DNA of 64,000 nt, from assembly GCF_014243445.1 (NCBI RefSeq), contig NZ_JACLQD010000001.1, positions 930,001 through 994,000 on the forward strand, in the 5' to 3' direction. This DNA comes from Paragemmobacter straminiformis (GTDB taxonomy: Bacteria > Pseudomonadota > Alphaproteobacteria > Rhodobacterales > Rhodobacteraceae). The notes below the pieces were generated by a model that ran no database searches, was not told the DNA's origin, and saw only the letters and a list, made by a program, of their open reading frames with translations. Positions 35,501-43,790 of the stretch are shown here, one piece after another (within the stretch, counting starts at the first letter, position 1; every line of letters begins with the position of its first letter). The position numbers and the translations under genes were made by a program.

Positions 35501-36610
35501 GTCAGCGGACCCGAGCAGGGCCGACTGTCCGCCACCTTCGGCCCCGACATGCGCCTGCGCCTTGCCGTCAACGGCGGCAGCACCGACGGCGGCATGATCT
35601 CGCTTCCCGCAGGGGCCAACGGCGCGCCCTTCGGCCTGTCTCCGGCGCAGGGGCCGACAGGCACGCTGAAAGGCCAGCCCGCCACCGGCCCCTTCCCCGC
35701 CACGCTTGACGTGGAAATCGCCGGAACCCGCCACAGCCTGACCGTCACCGCAGGCCCGAACGTCACCCTGCCCGCAGGCTTTCCGGGCTTTGCGGCACCC
35801 GATGCCACGGGTGCCATCACCCTGACCATCCCCGCAGGCGCGGGCGCGGTGCGCATCCTGCCGGGGGCCGATGCCGCGGGCTTCTCCAGCCTCGGCGCAT
35901 CCACCACCGTCGCCGGCGCGACCCTGACCGCCACGGCATCGGACGGCACGCCGCTCGGCCTGACCACCGCCACCTCGGCACTGGCAGGCCAGCGCCTGCA
36001 CCTCTCGAACCTCCCGCCCGAGGATCTGATCGTGGTGATGACAGGCTCGGGCGCGCTGCGCATGGCGGGCAGCGTCACCACCGGCCCCGCGCCGACGACC
36101 GTGCCCGATGTCGAACTGCGCGTCCTTGACGCCACCACCCGTCAGGTCGAACTGGTCGACCTCAGGACCGGCCATTCCATCGGCACCCGCACGCTCGACG
36201 CCAGCGGCGGCACGGTCGTGGGCGGGCTGTCCGTCTCGGTCTCGGGCAACCCCGCCACGGGCGATGCCTTCCGCCTGACAGCCAACCGCGACGGGCGCAA
36301 CGACGGCCGCGCGCTCGATGCCATCCTTGCCCTGCGCTTCCCCGATGTGGCCTCGGGCAAGGGCGGCTTCGCCCGCATCCTGTCAGACCTGCAATCCGAA
36401 GTCGGCACCCGCGCCTCGGCGGCAGAAACCAAACTGCAATCCGACACGGCGATCCACGATACCGTCCGCCGCGCCGATGCCGCACAGGGCGCGGTCGACC
36501 TCGACCGCGAAGCCGCCCGCCTCCTCGAACTGCAACAGGCCTATCAGGCCTCGGCCCAGATCATGACCGTGGCGAAAGACCTCTTCGACACCCTCCTCCG
36601 CTCGCTCTGA
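32531..36610 (+). CDS. flgK: Giant hook-filament junction protein FlgK
   Basis: A 1359-residue HAP1, more than twice the usual 450-650. N-terminal axial signature SIAAYRTALGITGENIANVN with TEGYRRRDVT and the C-terminal AARLLELQQAYQASAQIMTV are intact, so the extra length is an insert of about 800 residues in the exposed middle, rich in Ala, Gly, Thr with beta-strand pattern, probably a large outward domain. From memory the Rhodobacter sphaeroides FlgK is about equally long, so this is a lineage trait rather than an error. Codon use is uniform through the gene. Confidence 0.95.
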   Translation: MSNIMDIARSSIAAYRTALGITGENIANVNTEGYRRRDVTTSQIGGAQTTVTTLATGGQGVQVNQIRRAFDQLLADRLRTATGDMSASTVSVDAAKAVEAQLLPNSGGIDAALEDFFAAMGSLASSPADTALRRVAIESGNTLASAFQNVAGGLMRLRDDTMAEAGMAAASLTDDLNALNELQQRFTSNTGSVGALNPLHDERDRLLASIADKVGISVELDKIGRARITLGTGGGGPELLGLNGPAIVTASADPDLALQIKLNGTVRETRLIGSGALGGYRAALGGIDDALAEVDSLARKMAGEMNAVHRVGLDMTGAPGGDMFSLDGWTVTRAAGNQGFARATVTPDGPDLTGPITLTRDAAAGVWNATDSAGNLLASADKLLVLPNLTITVEGDPANGDRFTIDPTSGKAANMRFLPQIPARLAAAVASLVAPAPGNTGSGSVAMAPTTVAAPALPLLPDLLATAPDAASAITLRNAGVVGYIPAGSTDFTLASLGQQATADLTAAASPAALSVTAGGVTTAFDLTTLADGSARPAGWTLADIATALNDGRLAGPAGETLASLGISAAATGNTLSLSLNAGTFAAASLDGVAATLSPPAPQGGTLQIFTREGRQIAGTPMSAAEVALLFTPQNGFLPGAQYVTDYLNAAAGTGYRGLTLDATQGSGLQGLALSPSAITGWTGLTPAPAAAPQAIAIDTGLGLPVSLTLPEGGTAKRLASMIADAIPGMQATAQTSVALTASADGRVSFKLAGLNIQPFTVTGDVAGGRLDALALSVNALTGSTGIAAQLSPDGTRLMLTQDSGEDIRITALTHAAGGTVTLQRADVQGVALGSPTILGAGVENARVTGQVLLHREQGFSVTMRGQRNDSAADATAGGLIASTTSAAGAVTALTFALDPAFDAASPALAGPTRYSLTLGGRSVTLDTATSGASSPEQVASGLAALLRDGMPQAALTGGAVTQLPSDGATTVVRLDGQDYVLRMQNGAVSVSGPEQGRLSATFGPDMRLRLAVNGGSTDGGMISLPAGANGAPFGLSPAQGPTGTLKGQPATGPFPATLDVEIAGTRHSLTVTAGPNVTLPAGFPGFAAPDATGAITLTIPAGAGAVRILPGADAAGFSSLGASTTVAGATLTATASDGTPLGLTTATSALAGQRLHLSNLPPEDLIVVMTGSGALRMAGSVTTGPAPTTVPDVELRVLDATTRQVELVDLRTGHSIGTRTLDASGGTVVGGLSVSVSGNPATGDAFRLTANRDGRNDGRALDAILALRFPDVASGKGGFARILSDLQSEVGTRASAAETKLQSDTAIHDTVRRADAAQGAVDLDREAARLLELQQAYQASAQIMTVAKDLFDTLLRSL

Positions 36611-36622
36611 AAGGGCTGATCC

Positions 36623-37888
36623 ATGACCTCCATCGGCAACGCCCTGTTTGGCCGCATCGCAATGGAAAGCTTCAACCGCCTTTCGGGCGACATCAGCGAC
36701 CTGCAAGCGCGCATCTCCTCGGGCAAGAACGACCCGCGCCCCTCGGTCGACCCGATGCGCGCGGCCAAACTCTCTGCCGTCACCGAACAGCGCGGCGCGA
36801 TCGACCGCTTCACCGAAAACACCAGCCTTGCCGCCGACCGGCTGTCGCATGCCGACCTCGCCATGACCGAGGTGCAGAAGATCGCCACCTCCTACCAGCA
36901 GATCGCCCTCCGCGCCGCCTCGGACACCCTGACCGAGGAAGGCATCGCAGGCCTGCGCGCCGAAGCCCTCTCGCTGCGCACCGCCCTTCTGTCCGCCGCC
37001 AACAGCCGCGATACGATGGGCCTGCCCCTCTTTGCGGGTTTCGGCAGCGAACAGCCCTTCACCGACGGGCCGAACGGCGTCACCTACAACGGCGACGGCG
37101 GCCGTCCGACGCTGCGCCTCAACGAGACATCGACCCTCGCCACCGGCCTGAACGGGGCCGAGGTTTTCGGATCGGTCCCGAGCGAGGGCGAAAGCCGCAA
37201 CATGTTCGACATGGTCGATGACCTCATCGCCACCCTGTCGCTGCCGCTGCAACCCAGCCGCCCCTTCCACAGCGTCAAGGAAAGCGCCCTCTTCACCCCC
37301 GTCGCGGGCCGCGACCCCTCGACCCTGTCCTTCACCCTCACCGGCCCTGCGGGCAAGGCGACGATCTCGGCCGAACTGGTCAAGGGCGCACCCGGTCCGC
37401 TGCTCGATGCGGTCAACGCCCAATCCATCGTCACGGGCATCACCGCCACCCTTGCCCCCGATGGCGAAAGCCTGATCCTCGCCTCCAAGGGCACGATCAG
37501 GATCGGTGACCTCGCGGGCAGCGCCACAGACCGCAAACCCCTCGCCACCCTCGCCCCCGCCGATGCCAATGGCGAGGTGCGGGGCACCATCCAGATGCTG
37601 CGCGACACCCGCCTTTCCGCCGACCGCATGGTCGGGGCCTTCAACGATGCCATCAGCCACATCGCCAGCCAGCACGCCGAAGTAGGCTCGCTCGCCGCTC
37701 TGGCCGACAGCCATGCCGAGGTGCTTTCGGCCCGCCGCCTGCGCATCGACCAAGCGGTCGCAGGGCTCGAAGACCTCGACGTCGCCGCCGCCATCACCAA
37801 GTTGCAGGGGCTGCTGCTCACCGAACAGGCCGCGCAGCAAAGCTTCGTCAAGATCAACGGCACCTCGCTTTTCGACTACCTGCGCTAG
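36623..37888 (+). CDS. flgL: Hook-filament junction protein FlgL
   Basis: A 421-residue HAP3, flagellin-like. N-terminal FNRLSGDISDLQARISSGKN with PSVDPMRAAKLSAV and C-terminal VAGLEDLDVAAAITKLQGLL followed by QAAQQSFVKINGTSLFDYLR. Last gene of the flgG operon, 12 bases after flgK. sltF follows with its own sigma54 promoter beginning five bases after this stop. Confidence 0.9.
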   Translation: MTSIGNALFGRIAMESFNRLSGDISDLQARISSGKNDPRPSVDPMRAAKLSAVTEQRGAIDRFTENTSLAADRLSHADLAMTEVQKIATSYQQIALRAASDTLTEEGIAGLRAEALSLRTALLSAANSRDTMGLPLFAGFGSEQPFTDGPNGVTYNGDGGRPTLRLNETSTLATGLNGAEVFGSVPSEGESRNMFDMVDDLIATLSLPLQPSRPFHSVKESALFTPVAGRDPSTLSFTLTGPAGKATISAELVKGAPGPLLDAVNAQSIVTGITATLAPDGESLILASKGTIRIGDLAGSATDRKPLATLAPADANGEVRGTIQMLRDTRLSADRMVGAFNDAISHIASQHAEVGSLAALADSHAEVLSARRLRIDQAVAGLEDLDVAAAITKLQGLLLTEQAAQQSFVKINGTSLFDYLR

Positions 37889-37893
37889 GCGGT

Positions 37894-37909
37894 TGGCGCG
37901 GCGCTTGCA
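37894..37909 (+). promoter_or_regulatory. Sigma54 promoter of sltF
   Basis: TGGCGC-GGCGC-TTGCA between flgL and sltF; one mismatch from consensus in the -24 box. The -12 GC lies at 37907-37908, so transcription should begin at about 37920, the A of the sltF start codon. Confidence 0.75.
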
Positions 37910-37919
37910 AAGCGGTCCC

Positions 37920-38798
37920 ATGCTGCGCCGTCTCGCCCTGCTTCTTCTGCTTCTGCTGCCATCCCTCGCCTCGGCGCAGGATTGCACCACGCTTGCCGCA
38001 CAGGCAGGCGCCGCCGAAGGCCTGCCCGACGGGCTTCTTCCCGCCATCGCAATGGTTGAATCCGGTCACACCGATGCCAACGGCACCCGGGCCCCCTGGC
38101 CGTGGACGCTCAACCAGGGCGGCAAGTCCATGTTCTTCGACACCAAGGCCGAGGCGCTCGATTACCTGCAAAGCGCGGTGTCGAGCGGCGTCACCAACAT
38201 CGACGTGGGCTGCATGCAACTGAACTGGAAATGGCACGCGGCGGCCTTTTCCTCGCTCGACCAGATGTTCGATCCCGTAGCCAACACCCGCTACGCCGCC
38301 CGCTTCATGCGCGAATTGCAATCCCGCCTCGGCTCGTGGGAGGTGGCGACCGCCGCCTATCACTCGACCGACCCCGCCCGCGGTCAGGACTATCTGCAAA
38401 AGGTCATCGCGGCGCAGGGCGCCTTGCCGCCCGGCCCGCAGGGCGAAACCACGCTCCTTGCCTCGGCCCCGATCCAGCTCGACGGCATCCTCGCCTTTTC
38501 CGGCAACCCGCTGGTGCAACTCGCCGCCGCCGAGGCCGCCGCCCTGCCAGACGCGGGCGGGGACATGGCTGACCCGTCCGCCGACCCGTCCGCCGCTCCT
38601 GCCGCTGCGCTGATCGCCACCGCCGATGCCGCCCCCCCGTCGCGTCCGGCGGCCCATCTGGCACCGCCGCCCGACCTGCCCCTTGTCGCGGCGGCCACCC
38701 GTTCCACCCTGTTTACGGCCGAGAATCTCCCCCTCCGCCTGCGCGGCAACTGGGCGGAAATCGAAGCCATGCGGAAAATTCTTATCGATACACCCTGA
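37920..38798 (+). CDS. sltF: Flagellar lytic transglycosylase SltF
   Basis: A 292-residue periplasmic peptidoglycan-cutting enzyme that opens the wall for the rod. Signal peptide LRRLALLLLLLLPSLASA; SLT domain about 25-160 with catalytic Glu in AIAMVESGHT, then VGCMQLNWKWH and AYHSTDPARG. The C-terminal tail of about 130 residues is Ala/Pro-rich, likely the part that contacts rod scaffold FlgJ or polymer. The ATG at 37920 is needed for the signal peptide, yet coincides with the predicted sigma54 start site, so the mRNA may be leaderless. Complements the short FlgJ. Confidence 0.9.
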   Translation: MLRRLALLLLLLLPSLASAQDCTTLAAQAGAAEGLPDGLLPAIAMVESGHTDANGTRAPWPWTLNQGGKSMFFDTKAEALDYLQSAVSSGVTNIDVGCMQLNWKWHAAAFSSLDQMFDPVANTRYAARFMRELQSRLGSWEVATAAYHSTDPARGQDYLQKVIAAQGALPPGPQGETTLLASAPIQLDGILAFSGNPLVQLAAAEAAALPDAGGDMADPSADPSAAPAAALIATADAAPPSRPAAHLAPPPDLPLVAAATRSTLFTAENLPLRLRGNWAEIEAMRKILIDTP

Positions 38799-38844
38799 CC
38801 AAAGGCAGCAGGTTCATCGAAAGACACATCCCTTAGCAACGAAA

Positions 38845-38874
38845 CACCCATCCCAAAGTCTGTGTCACATCCCG
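38845..38874 (+). promoter_or_regulatory. 30-bp element upstream of fleQ, shared with 60804-60833
   Basis: Starts CACCCATCCCAAAGTCTGT and matches the element at 60804-60833 at 28 of 30 positions. It lies 108 bases before fleQ. It contains the small dyad TGTG-T-CACA. It is not sigma54-like; a regulator site or a sigma70-type promoter part is possible. Confidence 0.55.
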
Positions 38875-38982
38875 ACAAAGGGTTCTCTCCCCTCCGTTCC
38901 GTTAACTAAAACCCTCCCTCGGTAACCATAATTTTCACTTCAGAGTGCTAAAACGAAAATGTGAAGACAGGGAGAGATTGTC

Positions 38983-40083
38983 ATGACCAGTGAATGGCTT
39001 GCCCGCGACGTAGCCGCTCGCCCGCTGCCCGTTGCCCCGGAAACCATCGACCGCATCATCGTCGGTGACTCTGCCCCCATCCGCCAGCTCAAGCGTCTGA
39101 TCGCCGCCGTCGCCGTCAGCGATGCCGCCGTGGTCGTCACCGGACCGACCGGCGCGGGCAAGGAACTCGTGGCCGAAGCCCTGCACCGCGCATCGGGCCG
39201 TTCGGGCCCGCTCGTCGCAGTGAACTGCGCCGCCATCCCTGCCGAACTGCTTGAATCCGAACTTTTCGGCCACGAGAAAGGCGCCTTCACCGGGGCCGAC
39301 CGCGCCCGCATCGGCCGCATCGAACAGGCCAACGGCGGCACGCTCTTTCTGGACGAGATCGGCGACATGCCCCCCGCCCTGCAAGCCAAACTGCTGCGCG
39401 TTCTGGAAACCCGCCGCGTGCAGCGCCTCGGCTCCAACTGCGACACGCCGGTCGATTTCCGCCTTGTGACCGCGACGCACCGCGACCTGTGCCAGGCCAT
39501 CGAACGCGGCGATTTCCGCTCGGACCTCTACTACCGCATCAACGTCTTTACGCTTTGCGTGCCCAGCCTTGCCGAACGCACCTGCGACATCCCGATGATC
39601 CTTGCACGGATGATCTCGGACCACCTGTGCCAGAACCCCGCCGCCGATGCGCCGCACTTCGACCTGTCGGCCATCCGCGCCCTCGCCGCCCACAGCTGGC
39701 CGGGCAACATCCGCGAGCTGAAGAACGTGCTGCAACGCGCCTTCGTCATGCTTCCCGGCCGCATGGTCACCGCGCGCCACGTGCGCGACAACCTGCTCGG
39801 CATGGCGATGCCCGATCCCGAAGGCGACGATTACGCCCTGCCCGAAGCCGCTCCTCTGGGCGGCGACATGCCCGATCCCTCGGCCTTTCACGAAGCCCTC
39901 GGCAAACTGGGCGACATCGACCTGCGCGGCTACATCCGCGACATCGAAGTCGCCATGATCGAAGCCGCCCTCGACAAGCGCTGCGGCAATGTCGCACAGG
40001 CCGCCGACATGCTGCGCCTGCGCCGCACCACGCTGATCGAAAAGATGAAGAAGTTCGGCATCCGCCGCGGCCTCGACGCCTGA
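38983..40083 (+). CDS. fleQ: Sigma54-dependent flagellar master activator FleQ-type
   Basis: A 366-residue enhancer-binding protein. No N-terminal receiver or sensor domain beyond about 25 residues; AAA+ domain with Walker A GPTGAGKE (54-61), sigma54-contact loop GAFTGA (100-105), Walker B LFLDEI and an arginine-finger region; C-terminal Fis-type helix-turn-helix ([20 protein letters not shown]). This is the DNA-binding activator of the Fla1-type hierarchy; it is expected to work first alone on fleT and then with FleT. GGGAGA precedes the ATG. Convergent with fliD over two hairpins. No sigma54 promoter precedes it, consistent with expression at the top of the cascade. Confidence 0.85.
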   Translation: MTSEWLARDVAARPLPVAPETIDRIIVGDSAPIRQLKRLIAAVAVSDAAVVVTGPTGAGKELVAEALHRASGRSGPLVAVNCAAIPAELLESELFGHEKGAFTGADRARIGRIEQANGGTLFLDEIGDMPPALQAKLLRVLETRRVQRLGSNCDTPVDFRLVTATHRDLCQAIERGDFRSDLYYRINVFTLCVPSLAERTCDIPMILARMISDHLCQNPAADAPHFDLSAIRALAAHSWPGNIRELKNVLQRAFVMLPGRMVTARHVRDNLLGMAMPDPEGDDYALPEAAPLGGDMPDPSAFHEALGKLGDIDLRGYIRDIEVAMIEAALDKRCGNVAQAADMLRLRRTTLIEKMKKFGIRRGLDA

Positions 40084-40110
40084 ACCGTCAGGCGTCGGGG
40101 ATCACCCCGA
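40074..40110. terminator. Two hairpins between convergent fleQ and fliD
   Basis: CGACGCCTGA-ACCG-TCAGGCGTCG (40074-40097) includes the fleQ stop in its left arm; TCGGGG-ATCA-CCCCGA (40095-40110) has the fliD stop codon in its loop. Probably a bidirectional termination region, though U tracts are weak. Confidence 0.6.
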
Positions 40111-41742
40111 CTTGTTCCACTGCGCGACAAGGTTGGTCAGGTAGTTCCCCGTGCTTTTCATGGTCGAGATCGAAGCCTCCATCGCCGTGAACCGCGACAG
40201 GTAACGCTTTTCCAGCTTGGCCGCCCGCACGTCAAGCTCGGCCAGCTTCGTATTCGCCTCGGTGATGCGGCTGCCCAACTGGTCCTCGCGCGTCCCGATC
40301 CCGCCGCCGGTCAGCGCCGCCGTCATCAGCCCGTCGATCGACGACAGGAAACTGCGCCCGAACAACACCTTGGTTTCGGTCACATCGGCAGGTGCGTTGA
40401 CGATCAACCCCGAAAGCGGCCCGTCCAGCACCGCAAATTGCTTGCGCCCGTCCGAAAGCGTCATGCCCAGCGTGCGGTATCCGTCCAGCGTGGCGCTGCC
40501 CGTGTCGGGGTTCACCACCAGATCATAGGCCCCCGATTTCGCCTCGGCCCCCACAAGCCCCCGCACCTCGACCCCTGCGGTCGAAGCGCCGAGCCGGTTG
40601 GCAAAGACCGCGTCGAACTTCGCGGGGTCCGCCTTGAACGCCGTCTCGAAATCCAGCGCCTTCAGCTTCAGCGTCCCGTCCCGCTGCGTCGTGACCCCAA
40701 GGTCCGACAGATAGACCGGCTGCGCGCCGAACCCCGTGATCGGGGCCGCGATCAGGCGCGAAAGCTGCTGCTTCATCGCCTCGATCACCTGATCCCCCGC
40801 CAGCGCACCGGCGGTCGACCCGTTGACCGACCGCGCCGACACCTCGTTCAGCTTGGCCCGCGTCGCGTTCACCTGCTCGACAAGATAGCTCAGGTTGCCT
40901 CGCGCCGTCTCGATATCGCGGCTGAAACCGATGGTCGTCTTGGTCCCCGCAGGCGCGCTGATATCAAGCGTGGCACCGGGGATCAGATCGTCGATCGTGT
41001 TGCCGGGACGGAACACGGCGATTCCGTCGACCTCCAGCACCGCATCCTGCGCGGCCTGAATCTGCACCGTGTCATTGGTCAGCGTCGTGTCAAAGGCCGA
41101 AAGCCCCGCCACAGTCTCGCTCGCCGTGAAACGCAGCGCCGATCCTGCCCCCGCCTCGCTGACGACCCCAAGCGAGAAGGTGCCGTTCCCCTTGTCGATC
41201 ACCCGCGCCGAAACCCCGTCAAGCGCATCCAGCGTCTCGGCAAGCTGGCTCAGGGTGACACCGTCGGGGATCGTCATGGTGTTGACGGTGCTGTCGGGGT
41301 TCACGGCAAAACTCTTCCCCCCGTTCGCATCCTCGAACCAGGCTCCGGTCTCCATCTGCAACTGCCCCGCACCGACAAGCGTGTCGGCGCTGGCAAACCC
41401 CTTGAACTCCAGCACCTGCCGCGATGCGGTCTGCACCACGCCGATGCTGCGGGTCGTGTTCACGATCTTGCCGGGGTCGGTCACCGTGACCGCCACCCCC
41501 GAATGCCCCGAGGTCGCCTTCAGGATCGGCGTCGAGTTCAGCGCCGTAAGCGCCCCCTGCAACGATTGGAACTGCGCCCGCACCTGCCCCAGCGTGGAAA
41601 TCGACAGGTTCGCCGTGTCGATCTTGCCTTGCTGCGACTTCTGCTGCGGCGTGATCTCGGCCGCCACCAGCGAAGCCGTCAGACCGGTCAGGCTCAACCC
41701 CGATCCGTTCTTGTTCAAAGTGCTGAGGATATCGACGGCCAT
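40102..41742 (-). CDS. fliD: Filament cap protein FliD
   Basis: A 546-residue HAP2. N-terminal VDILSTLNKNGSGLSLTGLT and QIDTANLSIS-type coiled region, central D2/D3 domains, and the C-terminal helix RITEANTKLAELDVRAAKLE with the typical ending KRYLSRFTAMEASISTMKST. Start at 41742 supported by AAAGGAG eight to nine bases upstream. Convergent with fleQ, divergent from fliC, and preceded by the same sigma28-like motif as fliC. Chaperone genes fliS and fliT are absent here. Confidence 0.9.
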   Translation of the reverse strand: MAVDILSTLNKNGSGLSLTGLTASLVAAEITPQQKSQQGKIDTANLSISTLGQVRAQFQSLQGALTALNSTPILKATSGHSGVAVTVTDPGKIVNTTRSIGVVQTASRQVLEFKGFASADTLVGAGQLQMETGAWFEDANGGKSFAVNPDSTVNTMTIPDGVTLSQLAETLDALDGVSARVIDKGNGTFSLGVVSEAGAGSALRFTASETVAGLSAFDTTLTNDTVQIQAAQDAVLEVDGIAVFRPGNTIDDLIPGATLDISAPAGTKTTIGFSRDIETARGNLSYLVEQVNATRAKLNEVSARSVNGSTAGALAGDQVIEAMKQQLSRLIAAPITGFGAQPVYLSDLGVTTQRDGTLKLKALDFETAFKADPAKFDAVFANRLGASTAGVEVRGLVGAEAKSGAYDLVVNPDTGSATLDGYRTLGMTLSDGRKQFAVLDGPLSGLIVNAPADVTETKVLFGRSFLSSIDGLMTAALTGGGIGTREDQLGSRITEANTKLAELDVRAAKLEKRYLSRFTAMEASISTMKSTGNYLTNLVAQWNKSG

Positions 41743-41767
41743 GAAGGGCGCTCCTTTGTCCCGTCCA

Positions 41768-41794
41768 ATTACGACCCGAACCCCGTTCCCTTTA
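41768..41794 (-). promoter_or_regulatory. Sigma28-like promoter of fliD
   Basis: On the minus strand TAAA, 15 bases, then GTCGTAAT, preceded by TCGG. The fliC upstream region has TAAA, 14 bases, GTCGTTGT, again preceded by TCGG. The match to the enteric GCCGATAA box is only partial; the support is the shared motif. Confidence 0.4.
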
Positions 41795-42073
41795 GCGTTC
41801 CGGCCCCCATCCCAAGGCAAATCGCATGCCAGCCCGCGCGCGCCCGCGTGAAAGGGCGCCGCCCCGCCGCCTTGCCCGCCGGATGACAGGCCCCGCAACA
41901 GCCGCCGCACCCAAGCTGCCCGCCCCCGCCCCGTGGCGGCAACAGGCCCCCAACCGCGCGGAAACGGGCCGCCCGGATCGCGCCTTTTGCCCGAAAACCC
42001 GCAGCCGTCCGCAACAGGACCCGGCCTAACCCATTGAATCCTATCGCTCTTGGGTGAATCTTTGCCACCCCGC

Positions 42074-42099
42074 TAAACATCCCCCAATCGGGTCGTTGT
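42074..42099 (+). promoter_or_regulatory. Sigma28-like promoter of fliC
   Basis: TAAA at 42074-42077 and GTCGTTGT at 42092-42099, with a shared TCGGGTCGT core also found before fliD. Would give a leader of roughly 43 bases before the fliC ATG. Confidence 0.4.
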
Positions 42100-42148
42100 G
42101 ATTGCCAGGCGCTTAGCGGCGCAAACGGTAACTCAGGAGGCTGACACC

Positions 42149-43606
42149 ATGACGACGATCAATACCAACATCGGGGCCATCGCCGCTCAGGCGAACATGT
42201 CCAAGGTCAACGACGACTTCAACCAGGCCATGACGCGCCTCTCCTCGGGCCTGCGCATCAACGCAGCCAAGGACGACGCCGCCGGCATGGCCATCGCCGA
42301 AAAGATGACCGCACAGGTCATGGGCATCAACCAGGCGGTCCGCAACGCGACCGACGGCAAGAACCTGCTCGACACGACGGAAAGCGCGCATGTCGAAGTT
42401 TCGAACATGCTCCAGCGCATGCGCGAACTGGCCGTCCAGTCGGCCAACGACACGAACACCGGTTCGGACCGTGGCAACATCACCGCTGAATCGCGCCAGC
42501 TCGTGGCCGAAATCAACCGCATCGCCGAAAACACCACCTTCAACGGCATGAAGGTCATGGACGGCTCGTTCAACGGCAAGCAGTTCCAGATCGGTGCCGA
42601 CCTCGGCCAGACGCTGAACATCTCGATCGACTCGGCCGCCGCAACCTCGATCGGCGCCTACAAGGTCAAGTCCGAAGTGCTGACCAGCACCACCGGCGGC
42701 ACCGCGGGCAGCGAAAACCTGATCATCTCGGGCCATGCCGGCAACACCGAAATCGACACCTCGGCCAACATGTCGGCCAAGGATCTCGCCGCCAAGGTCA
42801 ACGCGGCTTCCGCCCAGACCGGCGTGCAGGCTTCGGCCGTCTCCAAGGCCAAACTCTCGGGCCTGAGCGATGAGGCCAAGATCTCGTTCAAGGTGAACGG
42901 CGCGTCGATCGGCACCGTCGCCATCTCGAACAAGAACGACCTGCGTTCGCTCCGCGATGCGATCAACACCAAGACCACCTCGACCGGTGTGACCGCTTCG
43001 ATGGGCTCGACCAACGGCGAAATCGTCCTGACCGACTCGACCGGCAAGAACATCGAAATCAGCGACTACGCCTCGACCGACTCGGCCGGCGGCGCGGGTG
43101 CCGACCTCGACATGACCGGCCTGAACACCGACGGCACCGCCGCTTCGGGCCCCGAAACGCTCGACTCGACCAACGCTGCGGCAACCGTGACCGGTCAGGT
43201 GACCTTCACCTCGACGCAGACCTTCTCGGTCAACTCCTCGGCCCCGACGGACGGCTTCTTCTCCAACAACGCCAATGCCGCCGAACTGAGCCAGGTCGCT
43301 GAAATCGACCTCTCGACCGCCGAAGGCGCCTCCGAAGCCATCACCGTGATCGACGTCGCGCTGCAAAAGATCAGCCAGGCGCGCGGCAACCTCGGTGCCA
43401 TGTCGAACCGCCTCGACTCGACGATCTCGAACCTGACCAACATCTCGGTCTCGGTCCAGGCCGCCAAATCGCAGGTCGTCGACGCCGACTTCGCGGCCGA
43501 ATCGACCCAGCTCGCCCGTGGCCAGATCCTGTCGCAGGCCGCCACCGCGATGCTCGCGCAAGCGAACTCCTCGAAGCAGAACGTGATGTCCCTGCTCCGC
43601 GGCTGA
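42149..43606 (+). CDS. fliC: Flagellin FliC
   Basis: A 485-residue filament subunit. Conserved N-terminal D0/D1 (TNIGAIAAQANMSKVNDDFN, RLSSGLRINAAKDDAAGMAI) and C-terminal D0 (ALQKISQARGNLGAMSNRLD, AQANSSKQNVMSLLRG); the middle (about 190-390) is Ser/Thr-rich and exposed. AGGAGG at 42135-42140 is eight bases before the ATG. Codon use is the most biased in the window (almost only C/G third positions with preferred codons), as expected for a very abundant protein. Terminator immediately downstream; rpoN follows. Confidence 0.97.
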   Translation: MTTINTNIGAIAAQANMSKVNDDFNQAMTRLSSGLRINAAKDDAAGMAIAEKMTAQVMGINQAVRNATDGKNLLDTTESAHVEVSNMLQRMRELAVQSANDTNTGSDRGNITAESRQLVAEINRIAENTTFNGMKVMDGSFNGKQFQIGADLGQTLNISIDSAAATSIGAYKVKSEVLTSTTGGTAGSENLIISGHAGNTEIDTSANMSAKDLAAKVNAASAQTGVQASAVSKAKLSGLSDEAKISFKVNGASIGTVAISNKNDLRSLRDAINTKTTSTGVTASMGSTNGEIVLTDSTGKNIEISDYASTDSAGGAGADLDMTGLNTDGTAASGPETLDSTNAAATVTGQVTFTSTQTFSVNSSAPTDGFFSNNANAAELSQVAEIDLSTAEGASEAITVIDVALQKISQARGNLGAMSNRLDSTISNLTNISVSVQAAKSQVVDADFAAESTQLARGQILSQAATAMLAQANSSKQNVMSLLRG

Positions 43607-43631
43607 CGTAAAGCCGACATACGAAAGATAG

Positions 43632-43655
43632 CCCCGGCGTCCAAACGCCGGGGTT
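43632..43655 (+). terminator. Rho-independent terminator of fliC
   Basis: CCCCGGCGT-CCAA-ACGCCGGGG, a 9-bp perfect stem starting 26 bases after the fliC stop, followed by TTACCATATTTT. Confidence 0.85.
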
Positions 43656-43790
43656 ACCATATTTTCCAATGACTTAGCCGGTCAAAAACCCGCGTTCCCG
43701 TCGGGTTCTCCGCATTTTAGGGGTGTCAAACGGTTATTTTGCATGCCGCGCCCCGCCTTGGCAGTTTGCACGCCAAGGGAGAATCCTCAC

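Larger units (their letters stand above)
41743..42148. other. 406-base gap between divergent fliD and fliC
   Basis: Contains the fliD and fliC promoters and a GC-rich middle without a convincing gene (a 67-codon frame at 41826-42029 has no ribosome-binding site). A poor sigma54-like match (TGG at 42051 with TTGC at 42062) is also present upstream of fliC; its -24 box deviates at CAC, so I prefer the sigma28-like motif. Confidence 0.5.

Noticed and set aside
31802-36175. 1457-codon open frame on the minus strand across flgK
   Set aside because: Antisense to a clear FlgK. In such GC-rich DNA the opposite strand stays open; composition is Gly/Arg/Ala-rich with no domain.
41826-42029. 67-codon frame between fliD and fliC
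   Set aside because: No ribosome-binding site, Arg/Pro-rich composition, lies in a promoter region.
43762-43784. TGGCAG near TTTGCA upstream of rpoN as a sigma54 promoter
   Set aside because: Only six bases separate GG and GC instead of ten; the face-of-helix spacing is wrong.
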